A stretch of DNA of 50,635 nt from JANYBV01 sp043763155 (GTDB lineage Bacteria > Pseudomonadota > Alphaproteobacteria > Rickettsiales > SXRF01): NCBI GenBank assembly GCA_043763155.1, contig JAYULW010000046.1:1-50635 (forward strand). The letters run 5' to 3'. Each line of letters opens with the position of its first letter. Position 1 is the first letter of the stretch. A program made the position numbers and the translations under genes. This document shows, piece after piece, positions 7,973-15,482 of the stretch. The notes below the pieces were generated by a model that saw only the letters and a list, made by a program, of their open reading frames with translations, was not told the DNA's origin and made no database searches.

Positions 7973-9811
7973 CTAGGCGACCTTGGCCTTCTCGGTTTCC
8001 TCGGCCAGCAGCTGCTTGGCTTTGGGGGAGAGTTGTAGGTGGAGTTCGCGCAGTTGTTTGTCTTCTGCGACGTTGGGTGCCTGCATCAGCAAATCTTCGG
8101 CTTTCTGGTTCATGGGGAAGCAGATAACTTCGCGGATATTCGGCTCGTCGGCGAGCAGCATGACCATGCGGTCAACGCCCGGAGCGAGGCCGCCATGCGG
8201 GGGCGCGCCGAATTTGAAGGCCGAAATCATTCCACCGAATTTATTGTCCACGACTTCGGGGCCGTAGCCTGCGATTTCGAAGGCTTTATACATGAGTTCG
8301 GGCTTGTGGTTTCGGATGGCGCCGGAGGAGAGTTCCACGCCGTTGCACACGATGTCGTACTGGTACGCCAAGATGTCGAGCGGGTTTTTGGTAAGCAGCG
8401 CTTCCATGCCGCCCTGGGGCATAGAGAAGGGGTTGTGGGAGAAGATGATTTTCTTTTCGTCTTCGTCATATTCAAAATACGGGAAGTCCACGACCCAGAG
8501 GAATTTGAACACGCCTTGTTCCAGCAGGTTCAGCTCGGTGCCGAGATGGTTGCGCACCTGGCCTGCCAACTTGGCGGCGGCGAGTTCGGTGCCGGAGGAG
8601 AAGAACACGGCGTCGCCGGGCGCGAGGCGCGCAGTGGTTACGAGTTTAGCCAATGCTTCGGGCGATAAGAATTTCACCAGCGGGCCGCCGAATGCTTCAG
8701 GTGCGGTGCCGGGGCCTTTGTAGGTGATGTATGCCAAGCCTTGGGCACCCATGGATTTGGCGAATTCAATCATGTTGTCGAAGAAGGAGCGGGGTTTATC
8801 GGCGCAACCGGGGGCGGGGCAGGCGCGGATGACGCCGCCTGCTTCAATCACCTTGTTGAAAATGCCGAAGCCGGAGCCGCGCCATACGTCGGTTACGTCG
8901 GCCAATAAGATGGGATTACGGAGGTCGGGTTTGTCGGAGCCGTAGGTGAGCATGGCGTCTTTGTAGGTGATGCGGGGGAAGCCTTTTTCGAGTGTGGCGG
9001 GCACGCATTTTTTGGTGCCGAATTCGGCGAATACGCCGTGCAGCACGGGCTCGATAGCGGCGAAGACGTCTTCTTGGGTTACGAAGCTCATTTCGATGTC
9101 GAGCTGGTAGAACTCGCCGGGGCTGCGGTCGGCGCGGCCATCTTCGTCGCGGAAGCAGGGAGCGATTTGGAAATATTTATCGAAGCCGGAGACCATGAGC
9201 AATTGCTTGAACTGCTGGGGGGCTTGGGGGAGGGCGTAGAATTTGCCGGGGTGGATGCGCGAGGGGACGAGATAATCGCGCGCGCCTTCGGGGCTGGAGG
9301 CGGTGAGGATGGGGGTTTGGAATTCGTTGAAGCCCTGGTCAATCATGCGCTTGCGCAAGGATGCAATGACCTTGGAGCGCAGCATGATGTTCTGGTGAAG
9401 CTTTTCGCGGCGCAAATCGAGGAAGCGGTATTTAAGGCGGGTTTCTTCGGGTTGTTCGCGGTCGGAGTTTACCTGAATCGGCAGCGGTTCGGCGGCGGAT
9501 TCGAGGTGGAATTCGGTGAGCTGTACTTCGATTTCGCCGGTGGCCAGATCCTTATTGGTGGTTTCGGCGGTGCGGGCTACGACTTTGCCGGTGATGGTGA
9601 TGACGCTTTCGAGCTTGGTTGCGTTCAGGCCATCGAAATGAGCGGTGCCTTCGGTGGCGACGAGCTGGGTGATGCCGTAATGGTCGCGCAGATCCACGAA
9701 TAATAACGTGCCATGGTCGCGCTTGCGATGCACCCAGCCGGAGAGGCGAACGGTTTGGCCGACGGCGGCAGATGTGAGGGCGGCGCAGTTGTGGGTGCGG
9801 AAGGCGTGCAT
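7973..9811 (-). CDS. aspS: Aspartyl-tRNA synthetase
   Basis: Class II synthetase charging tRNA-Asp, 612 residues, the length of the bacterial-type enzyme with the GAD insertion. The N-terminal OB-fold has LSGWVHRKRDHGTLLFVDLRD. Motif 2 is FRDEDGRADRSPGEFYQLD and motif 3 is GLAPGVDRMVMLL near the C-terminus. A good AAGGA ribosome site precedes the ATG. Whether it also charges tRNA-Asn (non-discriminating) cannot be read from the sequence alone. Its 3' side (7847-7972) holds only a weak GC hairpin without a T-tract. Confidence 0.98.
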   Translation of the reverse strand: MHAFRTHNCAALTSAAVGQTVRLSGWVHRKRDHGTLLFVDLRDHYGITQLVATEGTAHFDGLNATKLESVITITGKVVARTAETTNKDLATGEIEVQLTEFHLESAAEPLPIQVNSDREQPEETRLKYRFLDLRREKLHQNIMLRSKVIASLRKRMIDQGFNEFQTPILTASSPEGARDYLVPSRIHPGKFYALPQAPQQFKQLLMVSGFDKYFQIAPCFRDEDGRADRSPGEFYQLDIEMSFVTQEDVFAAIEPVLHGVFAEFGTKKCVPATLEKGFPRITYKDAMLTYGSDKPDLRNPILLADVTDVWRGSGFGIFNKVIEAGGVIRACPAPGCADKPRSFFDNMIEFAKSMGAQGLAYITYKGPGTAPEAFGGPLVKFLSPEALAKLVTTARLAPGDAVFFSSGTELAAAKLAGQVRNHLGTELNLLEQGVFKFLWVVDFPYFEYDEDEKKIIFSHNPFSMPQGGMEALLTKNPLDILAYQYDIVCNGVELSSGAIRNHKPELMYKAFEIAGYGPEVVDNKFGGMISAFKFGAPPHGGLAPGVDRMVMLLADEPNIREVICFPMNQKAEDLLMQAPNVAEDKQLRELHLQLSPKAKQLLAEETEKAKVA

Positions 9812-9888
9812 GGTTTGGGTCCTTAAATGGCTCGGAAACCTACCCCTTTACCCGGTTTTGGGGCGGAACGCAAGGTTCGGGCGGGCGA

Positions 9889-10156
9889 TTAGGCGGGGGA
9901 GTGGAAAAATACCACGAAAAGCATGGCCCCGGCCATGAAACAGAGGAGGATGCCGACTAAAAAGCCGAAGGCGACGTTGAGCCAGAATTTTTTTGGGTTT
10001 TCGGATTTTAAGTAGCGGTTTTTGCTGATTTTTATTTGTTTTTCGCGCAGGGCGGTGACGCTTTCGTGCAGGGCGCGGCCGCCCGAATCTATCAGGAAAA
10101 TAGGAGAGGGCGACGAGGCCGATGCTGCCCATGATGCCTGAGATGTTGACGGTCAT
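9889..10156 (-). pseudogene. Small two-helix membrane protein gene, apparently frameshifted
   Basis: The ATG at 10156 follows the arnC stop as TGATATG, so the two genes are coupled. The starting frame reads a membrane-like N-terminus (SGIMGSIGLVALSYF) and then collapses into an Arg/Pro/His-rich, low-complexity tail. In the +1 frame a plausible protein continues from the same place: LIDSGGRALHESV, a charged linker, KKFWLNVAFGFLVGILLCF and a hydrophobic C-terminus ending in FHSPA, stop at 9889-9891. Removing one base from the four-A run at 10097-10100 joins them into an 88-residue protein with one helix at each end. It is either a real lesion, a sequencing indel, or a slippage site. Role unknown; location suggests a partner of the ArnC-like transferase. 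Confidence 0.6.
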
Positions 10157-10157
10157 A

Positions 10158-11075
10158 TCATTCCCCGTGTTCGATGATGCGTTTGACGACGTAATGCGGG
10201 CGGCGGCGGACCTCTAGATAGATGCGGCCCACATATTCGCCGATCAGGCCAAGGCCGGTGATTGCGATGCTGATGAGAAGGGACAGGAGCGCGTCGGTGC
10301 GGTGGCCCGTGCCGAAGAGAAGCAGCCAGAAAAAGAGGAGGGCGCTGATGGCGGACAGGCCGATGCCGACCAGCGTGAATATTTGCAACGGCACGAGCGA
10401 AGAGCTGGTCATGAGGTCGAAATTCAGGCGCAGGAGGCGGTAGAGATTATAATTCGACGTTCCGGCGGCGCGCTCTTCGTGGCCGACTTTGATTTCGGTG
10501 GGGTTGGCTGCAAAATACCAGCTTAACTCAGGGATGAAGGGGGTGGCTTCGGGGGAGGCCACGATGAGGTCCACGATTTCGCGCTTGTAGGCGCGCAGCA
10601 TGCAGCCCTGGTCTTTCATGCGCATGTGGGTGATGCGTTCGCGCAAGGCATTGCTGGCACGGGAAACGATTTTGCGCCATGGGGTGTCGTGGCGCTCGGC
10701 GCGGTAGCCGCCCACCACGTCGTGGCCTTCTTCGATTTTGGCGATGAGGGCGCCGATGTCTTCGGGCGGGTTTTGCAGGTCGCAATCCAGCGTTACGATG
10801 ATTTGGCCGCGCACGGCGGCGAAGCCCGCGATGATGGCTTTGTGCTGGCCGGCGTTGCGCATGAGCTGGATGATGCGCACCGTTTTGGGGTGGCGGGAGA
10901 AGATGTTTTCGAGCTGGGTCTGGCTTGCGTCTTTGCTGCCGTCATTGACGAAGATGACTTCGTAGCTTTTGCCTAGCGCGTCGAGCGCGGGGAAGAGGCG
11001 GGCCTCCATCAGGGGCAGGCTTTGCTCTTCGTGATAGACCGGAATGACGATGCTTATAGCGGGGTCTGTTTTCAT
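10158..11075 (-). CDS. arnC: ArnC-like undecaprenyl-phosphate glycosyltransferase
   Basis: A GT2 family inner-membrane enzyme. In the aminoarabinose pathway ArnC moves formylated L-Ara4N from UDP to undecaprenyl phosphate. The 305-residue product has ISIVIPVYHEEQSL, VNDGSKDAS, GQHKAIIAGF, the TLDCDLQNPPEDI metal site, DQGCMLRAYKREIVD, and two C-terminal transmembrane helices followed by GLIGEYVGRIYLEVR. These blocks match E. coli ArnC closely, more so than generic dolichol-phosphate mannose synthases. It is divergent from the formyltransferase gene across an 85-bp gap, and the neighbouring arnD supports the pathway. A glucose or other sugar donor remains possible. Confidence 0.88.
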   Translation of the reverse strand: MKTDPAISIVIPVYHEEQSLPLMEARLFPALDALGKSYEVIFVNDGSKDASQTQLENIFSRHPKTVRIIQLMRNAGQHKAIIAGFAAVRGQIIVTLDCDLQNPPEDIGALIAKIEEGHDVVGGYRAERHDTPWRKIVSRASNALRERITHMRMKDQGCMLRAYKREIVDLIVASPEATPFIPELSWYFAANPTEIKVGHEERAAGTSNYNLYRLLRLNFDLMTSSSLVPLQIFTLVGIGLSAISALLFFWLLLFGTGHRTDALLSLLISIAITGLGLIGEYVGRIYLEVRRRPHYVVKRIIEHGE

Positions 11076-11160
11076 AGGTTGAAATTAAAGCAAGTTTCTG
11101 TTGGTGCAATGTAATTCTGACGGATTGCGCGAAAGTGGGGGCGGGCTTATAGCTTATGGG

Positions 11161-12060
11161 ATGGATACTATTGTTTTTGCATATGGCGCTATGGGGTGTG
11201 CGGGGATTCGGGCGCTGAAGACGGCTGGGTACCGGATTGCGGCGGTGTATACGCATGCGGGCGACGATGCGGCGGCGGGGGAGTCGGTGGCGGCGCTGTG
11301 TGAGGGGTTGCGGATTCCGACGTTTATTTTTGAGGGGAATGAGCAAGAAGAGCTGGTGCGGATGGTGCAGATAGCACCGGATTTCCTGTTTTCGTTTTAT
11401 TACCGGGCGCTGCTGCCCGATGTGGTGCTGAGCGTGGCCAAGCGCGGGGCCTTTAACCTGCATGGGTCGCTGCTGCCTAAATACCGGGGCCGCGCGCCGG
11501 TGAACTGGGTGCTGGTTAACGGCGAAAGCGAGACGGGGGTAAGCTTGCATTATATGACGTCGCGGGCGGATGCGGGGGACATTGTGGGGCAGGCGAAAGT
11601 GGCCATTGCGGATGAGGATGACGCGCGGACGCTACAGCAGAAATTGTTGGTTGCGGGGGCGGAATTGTTGAAGGCTGTGCTGCCTTTGATTGCCAAAGGC
11701 ACGGCACCCCGGCAGGTGCAGGATCTGGCGGCGGGGAGTTATTTTGGACGCCGGACGCCGGACGATGGGCGCATTGACTGGAAACGTGGGGCGAGTGTGG
11801 TGCGCAATTTGGTGCGGGCGGTGGCGAGGCCGTTTCCGGGCGCGTTTTCGGCGGCGGCGGGGCGGAAGTTTTTGGTGTGGGAAGCGGTGATTGTGGAAGG
11901 TGCGGGTGTTGCCGGCGAGGTGGTTTCGGTTTCGCCGCTGATTGTGGCGTGTGGCGAAGGCGCGGTGTGCGTGGTGCAGGGGCAGGTGGATGATGGGGTT
12001 GTTCCGGGAGCGGTGGTTGCGGAAATGCTGGGCTTGCGTGTGGGCGAGGTGCTGGGATGA
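11161..12060 (+). CDS. Stand-alone UDP-Ara4N formyltransferase (ArnA N-terminal domain type)
   Basis: Formylates the amine of UDP-4-amino-4-deoxy-L-arabinose using 10-formyl-THF. The 299-residue product corresponds only to the N-terminal half of E. coli ArnA: TIVFAYGAMGCAGI, FSFYYRALL, FNLHGSLLPKYRGRAP, NWVLVNGESETGVSLH, RADAGDIV and FGRRTPDDG. The catalytic Asn99, His101 and Asp137 are present. The ArnA C-terminal decarboxylase is absent. ATG at 11161 matches the family N-terminus; the frame stays open to a TTG at 11101 but that lead is not family-like. The stop overlaps the arnD start as ATGA. Confidence 0.9.
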   Translation: MDTIVFAYGAMGCAGIRALKTAGYRIAAVYTHAGDDAAAGESVAALCEGLRIPTFIFEGNEQEELVRMVQIAPDFLFSFYYRALLPDVVLSVAKRGAFNLHGSLLPKYRGRAPVNWVLVNGESETGVSLHYMTSRADAGDIVGQAKVAIADEDDARTLQQKLLVAGAELLKAVLPLIAKGTAPRQVQDLAAGSYFGRRTPDDGRIDWKRGASVVRNLVRAVARPFPGAFSAAAGRKFLVWEAVIVEGAGVAGEVVSVSPLIVACGEGAVCVVQGQVDDGVVPGAVVAEMLGLRVGEVLG

Positions 12061-12938
12061 TTGTGGGTTTGCGGGTGGATGTGGATACGACGAAAGGCAT
12101 GCGCGACGGGGTTCCGGCGCTGGTGGCGCTGCTTGCGACGCACGGCGTTCGCGCGACGTTTTTTATGAGCGTGGGGCCGGATAACATGGGGCGGCATGTG
12201 TGGCGGCTGCTGAAGCCCGCATTTTTGTGGAAGATGCTGCGCTCAGGGGCTGCGGGTTTGTATGGGTGGGATATTCTTTTGCGCGGGACATTCTGGCCTG
12301 GCAGGTTGCTCTCGCGGTTTGGGGAACAGATACGGTTTGCGCGTGATGCGGGGCATGAGATTGGGCTGCATGCGTGGGACCATTATGCGTGGCAGACGCA
12401 TGTGGCGGGGTTTTCGGAAGCGAAGATTTTAGCGCATTTGCGGCGCGGGCGTGAGGCGCTGGAGGGGATTTTGGGCGAGCGGGTGCAGTGTTCGGCGGTG
12501 CCGGGGTGGCGCTGCACGGAGAAGGTTTTGCTCGCGCAAGCGCACATGGGATTTGCGTATCATAGCGATTGCCGTGGGGTTTCGGTGTTTGCGCCGGTGG
12601 TAGAGGGTAAGATTCTGGCGCCGCAGGTGCCGGTGACGCTGCCGACCTTTGATGAGGCGGTGGGGCGCGCCAGCGTGACGGCAGAAAATTATAATGATTT
12701 TATTTTGGGCGCGCTGAAACCTGTGGGGTTGAATGTGTATACCATTCACGCTGAAGTAGAGGGTGGAAGCCAGCTTGACGCGTTTGACGCGCTGTTGCGC
12801 ACGGCGAAAGCGCGCGGCGTGCGATTTGTGCCTTTGCGTGAAGTTTTGCCTGAGAATGCGCCTAAGGGGCGCGTGGTGTTGGCGCCGATGGGCGGGCGCG
12901 AGGGGTGGGTTGCGCAGCAGGGTGATGCGGCCGCATAA
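12057..12938 (+). CDS. arnD: ArnD-like deformylase of undecaprenyl-phosphate Ara4FN
   Basis: A polysaccharide-deacetylase (NodB-like, CE4) family protein that removes the formyl group from undecaprenyl-phosphate-linked Ara4FN before transfer to lipid A. In 293 residues it shows GLRVDVDTTKGMRDGVP with the metal-binding Asp pair, FFMSVGPDNMGRH, LKPAFLWKMLRS, GLYGWDILL, EIGLHAWDHYAWQ with the metal histidines, SDCRG, VTLPTFDEAVGR and VYTIHAEVEGG. These match ArnD specifically. It overlaps the formyltransferase by 4 bp and is followed by a strong terminator. ArnB, the UDP-GlcA oxidative decarboxylase and ArnT are not in the window. Confidence 0.93.
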   Translation: MIVGLRVDVDTTKGMRDGVPALVALLATHGVRATFFMSVGPDNMGRHVWRLLKPAFLWKMLRSGAAGLYGWDILLRGTFWPGRLLSRFGEQIRFARDAGHEIGLHAWDHYAWQTHVAGFSEAKILAHLRRGREALEGILGERVQCSAVPGWRCTEKVLLAQAHMGFAYHSDCRGVSVFAPVVEGKILAPQVPVTLPTFDEAVGRASVTAENYNDFILGALKPVGLNVYTIHAEVEGGSQLDAFDALLRTAKARGVRFVPLREVLPENAPKGRVVLAPMGGREGWVAQQGDAAA

Positions 12939-12961
12939 TATTCGGCATAATATTCGGGCAT

Positions 12962-12996
12962 AAAAAAAGGGCTGGCGGTGTGCCAGCCCTTTTTTT
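12962..12996. terminator. Bidirectional intrinsic terminator between arnD and the unknown gene
   Basis: A perfect stem: seven A, GGGCTGGC, loop GGTGT, GCCAGCCC, seven T. It works in both directions, closing arnD on plus and the gene at 13009-13977 on minus. It resembles the terminator at 14180-14216 (both built on a GGCTGGC arm flanked by seven A/T), which suggests the two were copied together with the paralogous genes they follow. Confidence 0.93.
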
Positions 12997-13008
12997 ATGT
13001 GTGGTGCG

Positions 13009-13977
13009 TTATACCTGCATGCCGGAATCGGGGCCTTTGATTACGGCACCGGGAGCGGCTTGCTTCTGGCCGCCATCCAGCGGGGTTTTGGCGTTCATTG
13101 CCACTTCCAGGGTCGGGAATTTTTCCGGCGATGCAAGCGCGGATACTTTTTCACCGAATTTCTTCACGCCGCCGGGAGCGGGTGCGTCGGGGCCTTTGGC
13201 GTCGTTCAGGGCGCCTTCGATGGCTTCCTTGATTTTGTCGGCATCGCCACCGGCGTCTTTGACTGCCTGAATGACTTTCTTGGCACCGGCGGGGTTCTTG
13301 GCGGTAGCGGTTAAGGCTTCTACCAGAAGGTCGGGGTTATCCTGAAGCACTTTAACAGCTTCTGGCGGCAGCTCTTTCATGAGCAGGTCGGTTGCCTTGT
13401 TTACTTTGTCGGCAGCGCCTTTGATGGTGTCGGTTGCGCCGTAACGCTTGGCGTTGTTGCCGGACACGCTGTATTTGCCCTGACCATCGGTCTGGCCTGC
13501 GGCTTCGCGGGCTTTCTGCTCGATGGCGGCATTGGCGATTTCTTCTTTGATAGTGCCGCCTGCTTCGATGCGTGCCAGCGCTTCACCCATTTTCGCCCTT
13601 ACATCGGCGGGTTTGGGTTTGTCGCCGCCATTGGCTGCGGAGAGGTTGGCGATTACGAGGCGGGCAAGGGCCTGGCCTTCGTTGCCGGTGATCTGCACCT
13701 TGTTGCCGCCAGCTACATAATTCGCGACGGGCTTGCCCTGGCCGGGGTTGGTCAAGGCGGGGTTTGCGATGGTGTTGTCCACAATCTGGTCCATGCGGGT
13801 TTTTGCGTCGTCCGCATTTTTAGGAGCGCCTTCGAGGCTGTCGCCGCCAGGAGCGCCACGCGATTGCATGTCGTTCTTCACGTCGTCGTTGTTTTTCAGG
13901 CCACGGTCATCGCGGTATTTGCGAATTTTATCAATGGCACCTTTTTGCTGGTTATTAAAACGACTGCCGTCACCCAT
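13009..13977 (-). CDS. Unknown Ala/Lys-rich soluble protein, paralogue 1
   Basis: I do not recognise this family. The 322-residue product has no cysteine, no signal peptide and no membrane segment. It is rich in Ala, Gly, Lys, Asp and Asn and looks mainly helical with flexible Gly/Pro segments (about 160-180 and 260-272). It is collinear with the neighbouring protein at 14229-15047: LARLVIAN (104-111), KMGEALARIEA (129-139), EAVKVLQD (206-213) and AKKVIQAVKDAGGDADKIK (232-250) all have counterparts in the same order. A strong AGGAG site precedes the ATG. It stands alone between its own terminator and an upstream palindrome-like motif at 14080. No function is assigned; a secreted or surface-associated substrate is only a guess from context. 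Confidence 0.85.
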   Translation of the reverse strand: MGDGSRFNNQQKGAIDKIRKYRDDRGLKNNDDVKNDMQSRGAPGGDSLEGAPKNADDAKTRMDQIVDNTIANPALTNPGQGKPVANYVAGGNKVQITGNEGQALARLVIANLSAANGGDKPKPADVRAKMGEALARIEAGGTIKEEIANAAIEQKAREAAGQTDGQGKYSVSGNNAKRYGATDTIKGAADKVNKATDLLMKELPPEAVKVLQDNPDLLVEALTATAKNPAGAKKVIQAVKDAGGDADKIKEAIEGALNDAKGPDAPAPGGVKKFGEKVSALASPEKFPTLEVAMNAKTPLDGGQKQAAPGAVIKGPDSGMQV

Positions 13978-14079
13978 ATACGTCTCCTGTTATTCGTGTT
14001 TCGGTTTTCCTAGAGAGGCCTATCGGTGCCACCCGTATGCTATAAGAATATCATGCAAAATGCTTAAAAACTGTGAACA

Positions 14080-14092
14080 AATTGTTACAATT
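14080..14092. promoter_or_regulatory. Shared upstream motif, copy 1 (AATTG-TTA-CAATT)
   Basis: A perfect 5-bp inverted repeat with 3-bp spacer about 103 bp upstream of the gene starting at 13977. Near-identical elements lie at 15184-15196 and 15322-15335, upstream of the paralogue and the pilin. A flanking GTGAAC precedes this copy, and GTGAAAC precedes copy 2. Proposed operator; not matched to a known regulator. Confidence 0.4.
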
Positions 14093-14179
14093 GGCAGTTT
14101 GTGATTTTGTTGTATTTCAGTGTGTTGCTAATCTTTATGGCTTAGGGCAAGGGTTCTTAAGGGAGTTCTTAACAAGCAT

Positions 14180-14216
14180 AAAAAAAGGCTGGCGGGGATG
14201 CCGCCAGCCTTTTTTT
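14180..14216. terminator. Intrinsic terminator of unknown gene 2
   Basis: Seven A, GGCTGGCGG, loop GGATG, CCGCCAGCC, seven T. It lies 12 bp past the stop of the minus-strand gene 14229-15047 and works on either strand. It is similar in design and arm sequence to the terminator at 12962-12996. Confidence 0.92.
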
Positions 14217-14228
14217 CGTGTCTTCGGA

Positions 14229-15047
14229 TTAGCTCAGGGCGATTTTGCCGCCGGTCTGTGCCATGCCGCCAATGAGGCCAGCCACGTCTTTGGCAGACGT
14301 CGTAGCTTTGTCATTGCTTACAATCACGGTGTCTTTGTTGATGTTCATGGCGGAAACTTTTACTTTCGCGCCCAGGTCGTCGAGGATGCCCTGTGCTTTT
14401 ACTTTATCGCCATCATCTACGGCTTTGTTGAGCTTCTTGGCAAAGTCTTTGTCTTTGCCGGCTTCGATCAACATGCCTGCCTGCTTGTCAGCGAGGTCTT
14501 TTACAGCGTCTTCACCCAGAAGGGCTGCTGCTTTTTCGAAGGCTTCCATGTTGCCTTTGGCTTCGGTGCGGAAACCAGCGAGCTTTGCAGTGCGCGTGGT
14601 GCCCATGGCAGCAATCTTTTCGTCGGTGAGCTTCATACCGATCTTGGCGTCGTCGGCGATGGCGCCGGCGGCTTCGTTAGCGGCATATTCTTTCAAAGCG
14701 GAATCCAGTTTGGCCTGGAATGCTGCTTTTACGCCTTGGGGAGAAGCGAGGATTTCGTCAAATGCTTTGCCCATTTCTTTTTTAGCAGCCGCACCGGTGG
14801 TGCGCTTGCCGAGCTTTGCTTCTTCGTTTGCTACCAGTACGGTGGCCAGGGAGTCCAGATCGCCGTAGCTCAGGTTGCCGCTCAGGCTTGCGCCGGCTTT
14901 CTTGCCGAATGCTGCCTTGGGGGTGACTTTTTCCATCTGGCCAGCGTCTTTGTTGTAATCATGCTCGCCGCCGCGGCTGCCAATGCGATCGCCTACGAAT
15001 CCAAAAGCGTCTTTAAGGTCTTTGTTGCTACCAGTAACTTCAGCCAT
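14229..15047 (-). CDS. Unknown Ala/Lys-rich soluble protein, paralogue 2
   Basis: Not a family I recognise. The 272-residue product has no cysteine, signal peptide or membrane segment; it is Ala/Lys/Asp-rich and predicted helical. Collinear counterparts to the 322-residue neighbour are LATVLVAN (67-74), EMGKAFDEILA (91-101), DAVKDLAD (180-187) and AKKLNKAVDDGDKVK (203-217). Its C-terminus (DVAGLIGGMAQTGGKIALS) is Gly-rich and less charged than the rest. A strong AAGGAG site precedes the ATG. The upstream region contains a long imperfect hairpin (15108-15159) and a copy of the shared motif (15184-15196), so it may be regulated differently from paralogue 1. Confidence 0.85.
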   Translation of the reverse strand: MAEVTGSNKDLKDAFGFVGDRIGSRGGEHDYNKDAGQMEKVTPKAAFGKKAGASLSGNLSYGDLDSLATVLVANEEAKLGKRTTGAAAKKEMGKAFDEILASPQGVKAAFQAKLDSALKEYAANEAAGAIADDAKIGMKLTDEKIAAMGTTRTAKLAGFRTEAKGNMEAFEKAAALLGEDAVKDLADKQAGMLIEAGKDKDFAKKLNKAVDDGDKVKAQGILDDLGAKVKVSAMNINKDTVIVSNDKATTSAKDVAGLIGGMAQTGGKIALS

Positions 15048-15107
15048 TTTCGTGCTCCTTATAAATTATATAGAGTATGTAGTCTGAACTACCCCGATCA
15101 TCCGGGC

Positions 15108-15159
15108 CGTGAATTTTAACAGCCGCGCCTCCGTGAGGGCGGTTGTGTAAATTATCACG
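15108..15159. other. Long imperfect stem-loop upstream of unknown gene 2
   Basis: The left arm from CGTGAATTTTA to CCGCGCCTC pairs with the right arm from GAGGGCGG to AAATTATCACG around a CGT loop. Roughly twenty pairs form with a few bulges and mismatches. It has no T-tract, so it is not a standard terminator. It lies 60-112 bp upstream of the ATG at 15047 and could be a leader structure or a regulator site. Confidence 0.5.
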
Positions 15160-15183
15160 TACCGTAGCAAAGAAAAGTGAAAC

Positions 15184-15196
15184 AATTGTTACGATC
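15184..15196. promoter_or_regulatory. Shared upstream motif, copy 2
   Basis: AATTGTTACGATC, preceded by GTGAAAC, 137 bp upstream of the paralogue 2 start (minus) and in the same divergent region as the pilin. It matches copy 1 at 14080 except in the last bases. Proposed operator. Confidence 0.35.
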
Positions 15197-15321
15197 TCTT
15201 AACCAAGAGGCGGATTTTACATTTTTTTATGACCGTTAATATTAAAGAGAGATTACCGAAAAAGATTGTTTTCTTGTTATTCGGTCGCTTATTTTTTAAA
15301 AACCTCCAAAATCCGTCATAT

Positions 15322-15335
15322 AATTGTCACAAATT
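15322..15335. promoter_or_regulatory. Shared upstream motif, copy 3
   Basis: AATTGTCACAAATT, 148 bp upstream of the pilin start. It differs from copy 1 by a T-to-C change and one inserted A in the right half. Proposed operator, weaker match than copies 1 and 2. Confidence 0.3.
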
Positions 15336-15482
15336 ACCAGTGTATTCCGGGGCATGACTTGTGTAAGATGAGATGGTCTGCAAATGAGGCTTTGTTCCTC
15401 GCAGATATTTTGGTTAGCACTCTATGTCCTTTGAGATATTCAGTGCTTTATTATTAAGTCTACTTTGTAAGGACTAACTACT

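Larger units (their letters stand above)
15048..15482. other. AT-rich divergent intergenic region between unknown gene 2 and the pilin
   Basis: This 435-bp stretch has no convincing gene; the short ORFs in it lack ribosome sites and family features. It holds a long imperfect hairpin (15108-15159), two copies of the AATTGTYACRATT-like motif (15184, 15322), a 6-bp inverted repeat ACCGAA/TTCGGT around 15255-15283, and a bulged hairpin CTGC..GAGG/CCTC..GCAG at 15378-15404 within the pilin leader side. Base composition is much more AT-rich than the surrounding genes. No confident -35/-10 pair could be chosen for either gene. Confidence 0.6.

Noticed and set aside
9848..10096. The continued first-frame tail of the small gene after arnC
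   Set aside because: Its Arg/Pro/His-rich composition is typical of an out-of-frame reading, while the +1 frame encodes a clear membrane helix.
14156..14172. CtrA-type site TTAA-N-TTAAC
   Set aside because: The spacing is eight bases instead of seven and the site sits next to a terminator, not a promoter.
15065..15070. TATAAT as -10 box of unknown gene 2
   Set aside because: Transcription from it would begin inside or after the AAGGAG ribosome site, so it cannot be the main promoter.
15266..15457. 63-codon plus-strand ORF in the AT-rich intergenic region
   Set aside because: No ribosome site, cysteine- and aromatic-rich random composition, and it covers the regulatory motif and hairpins.
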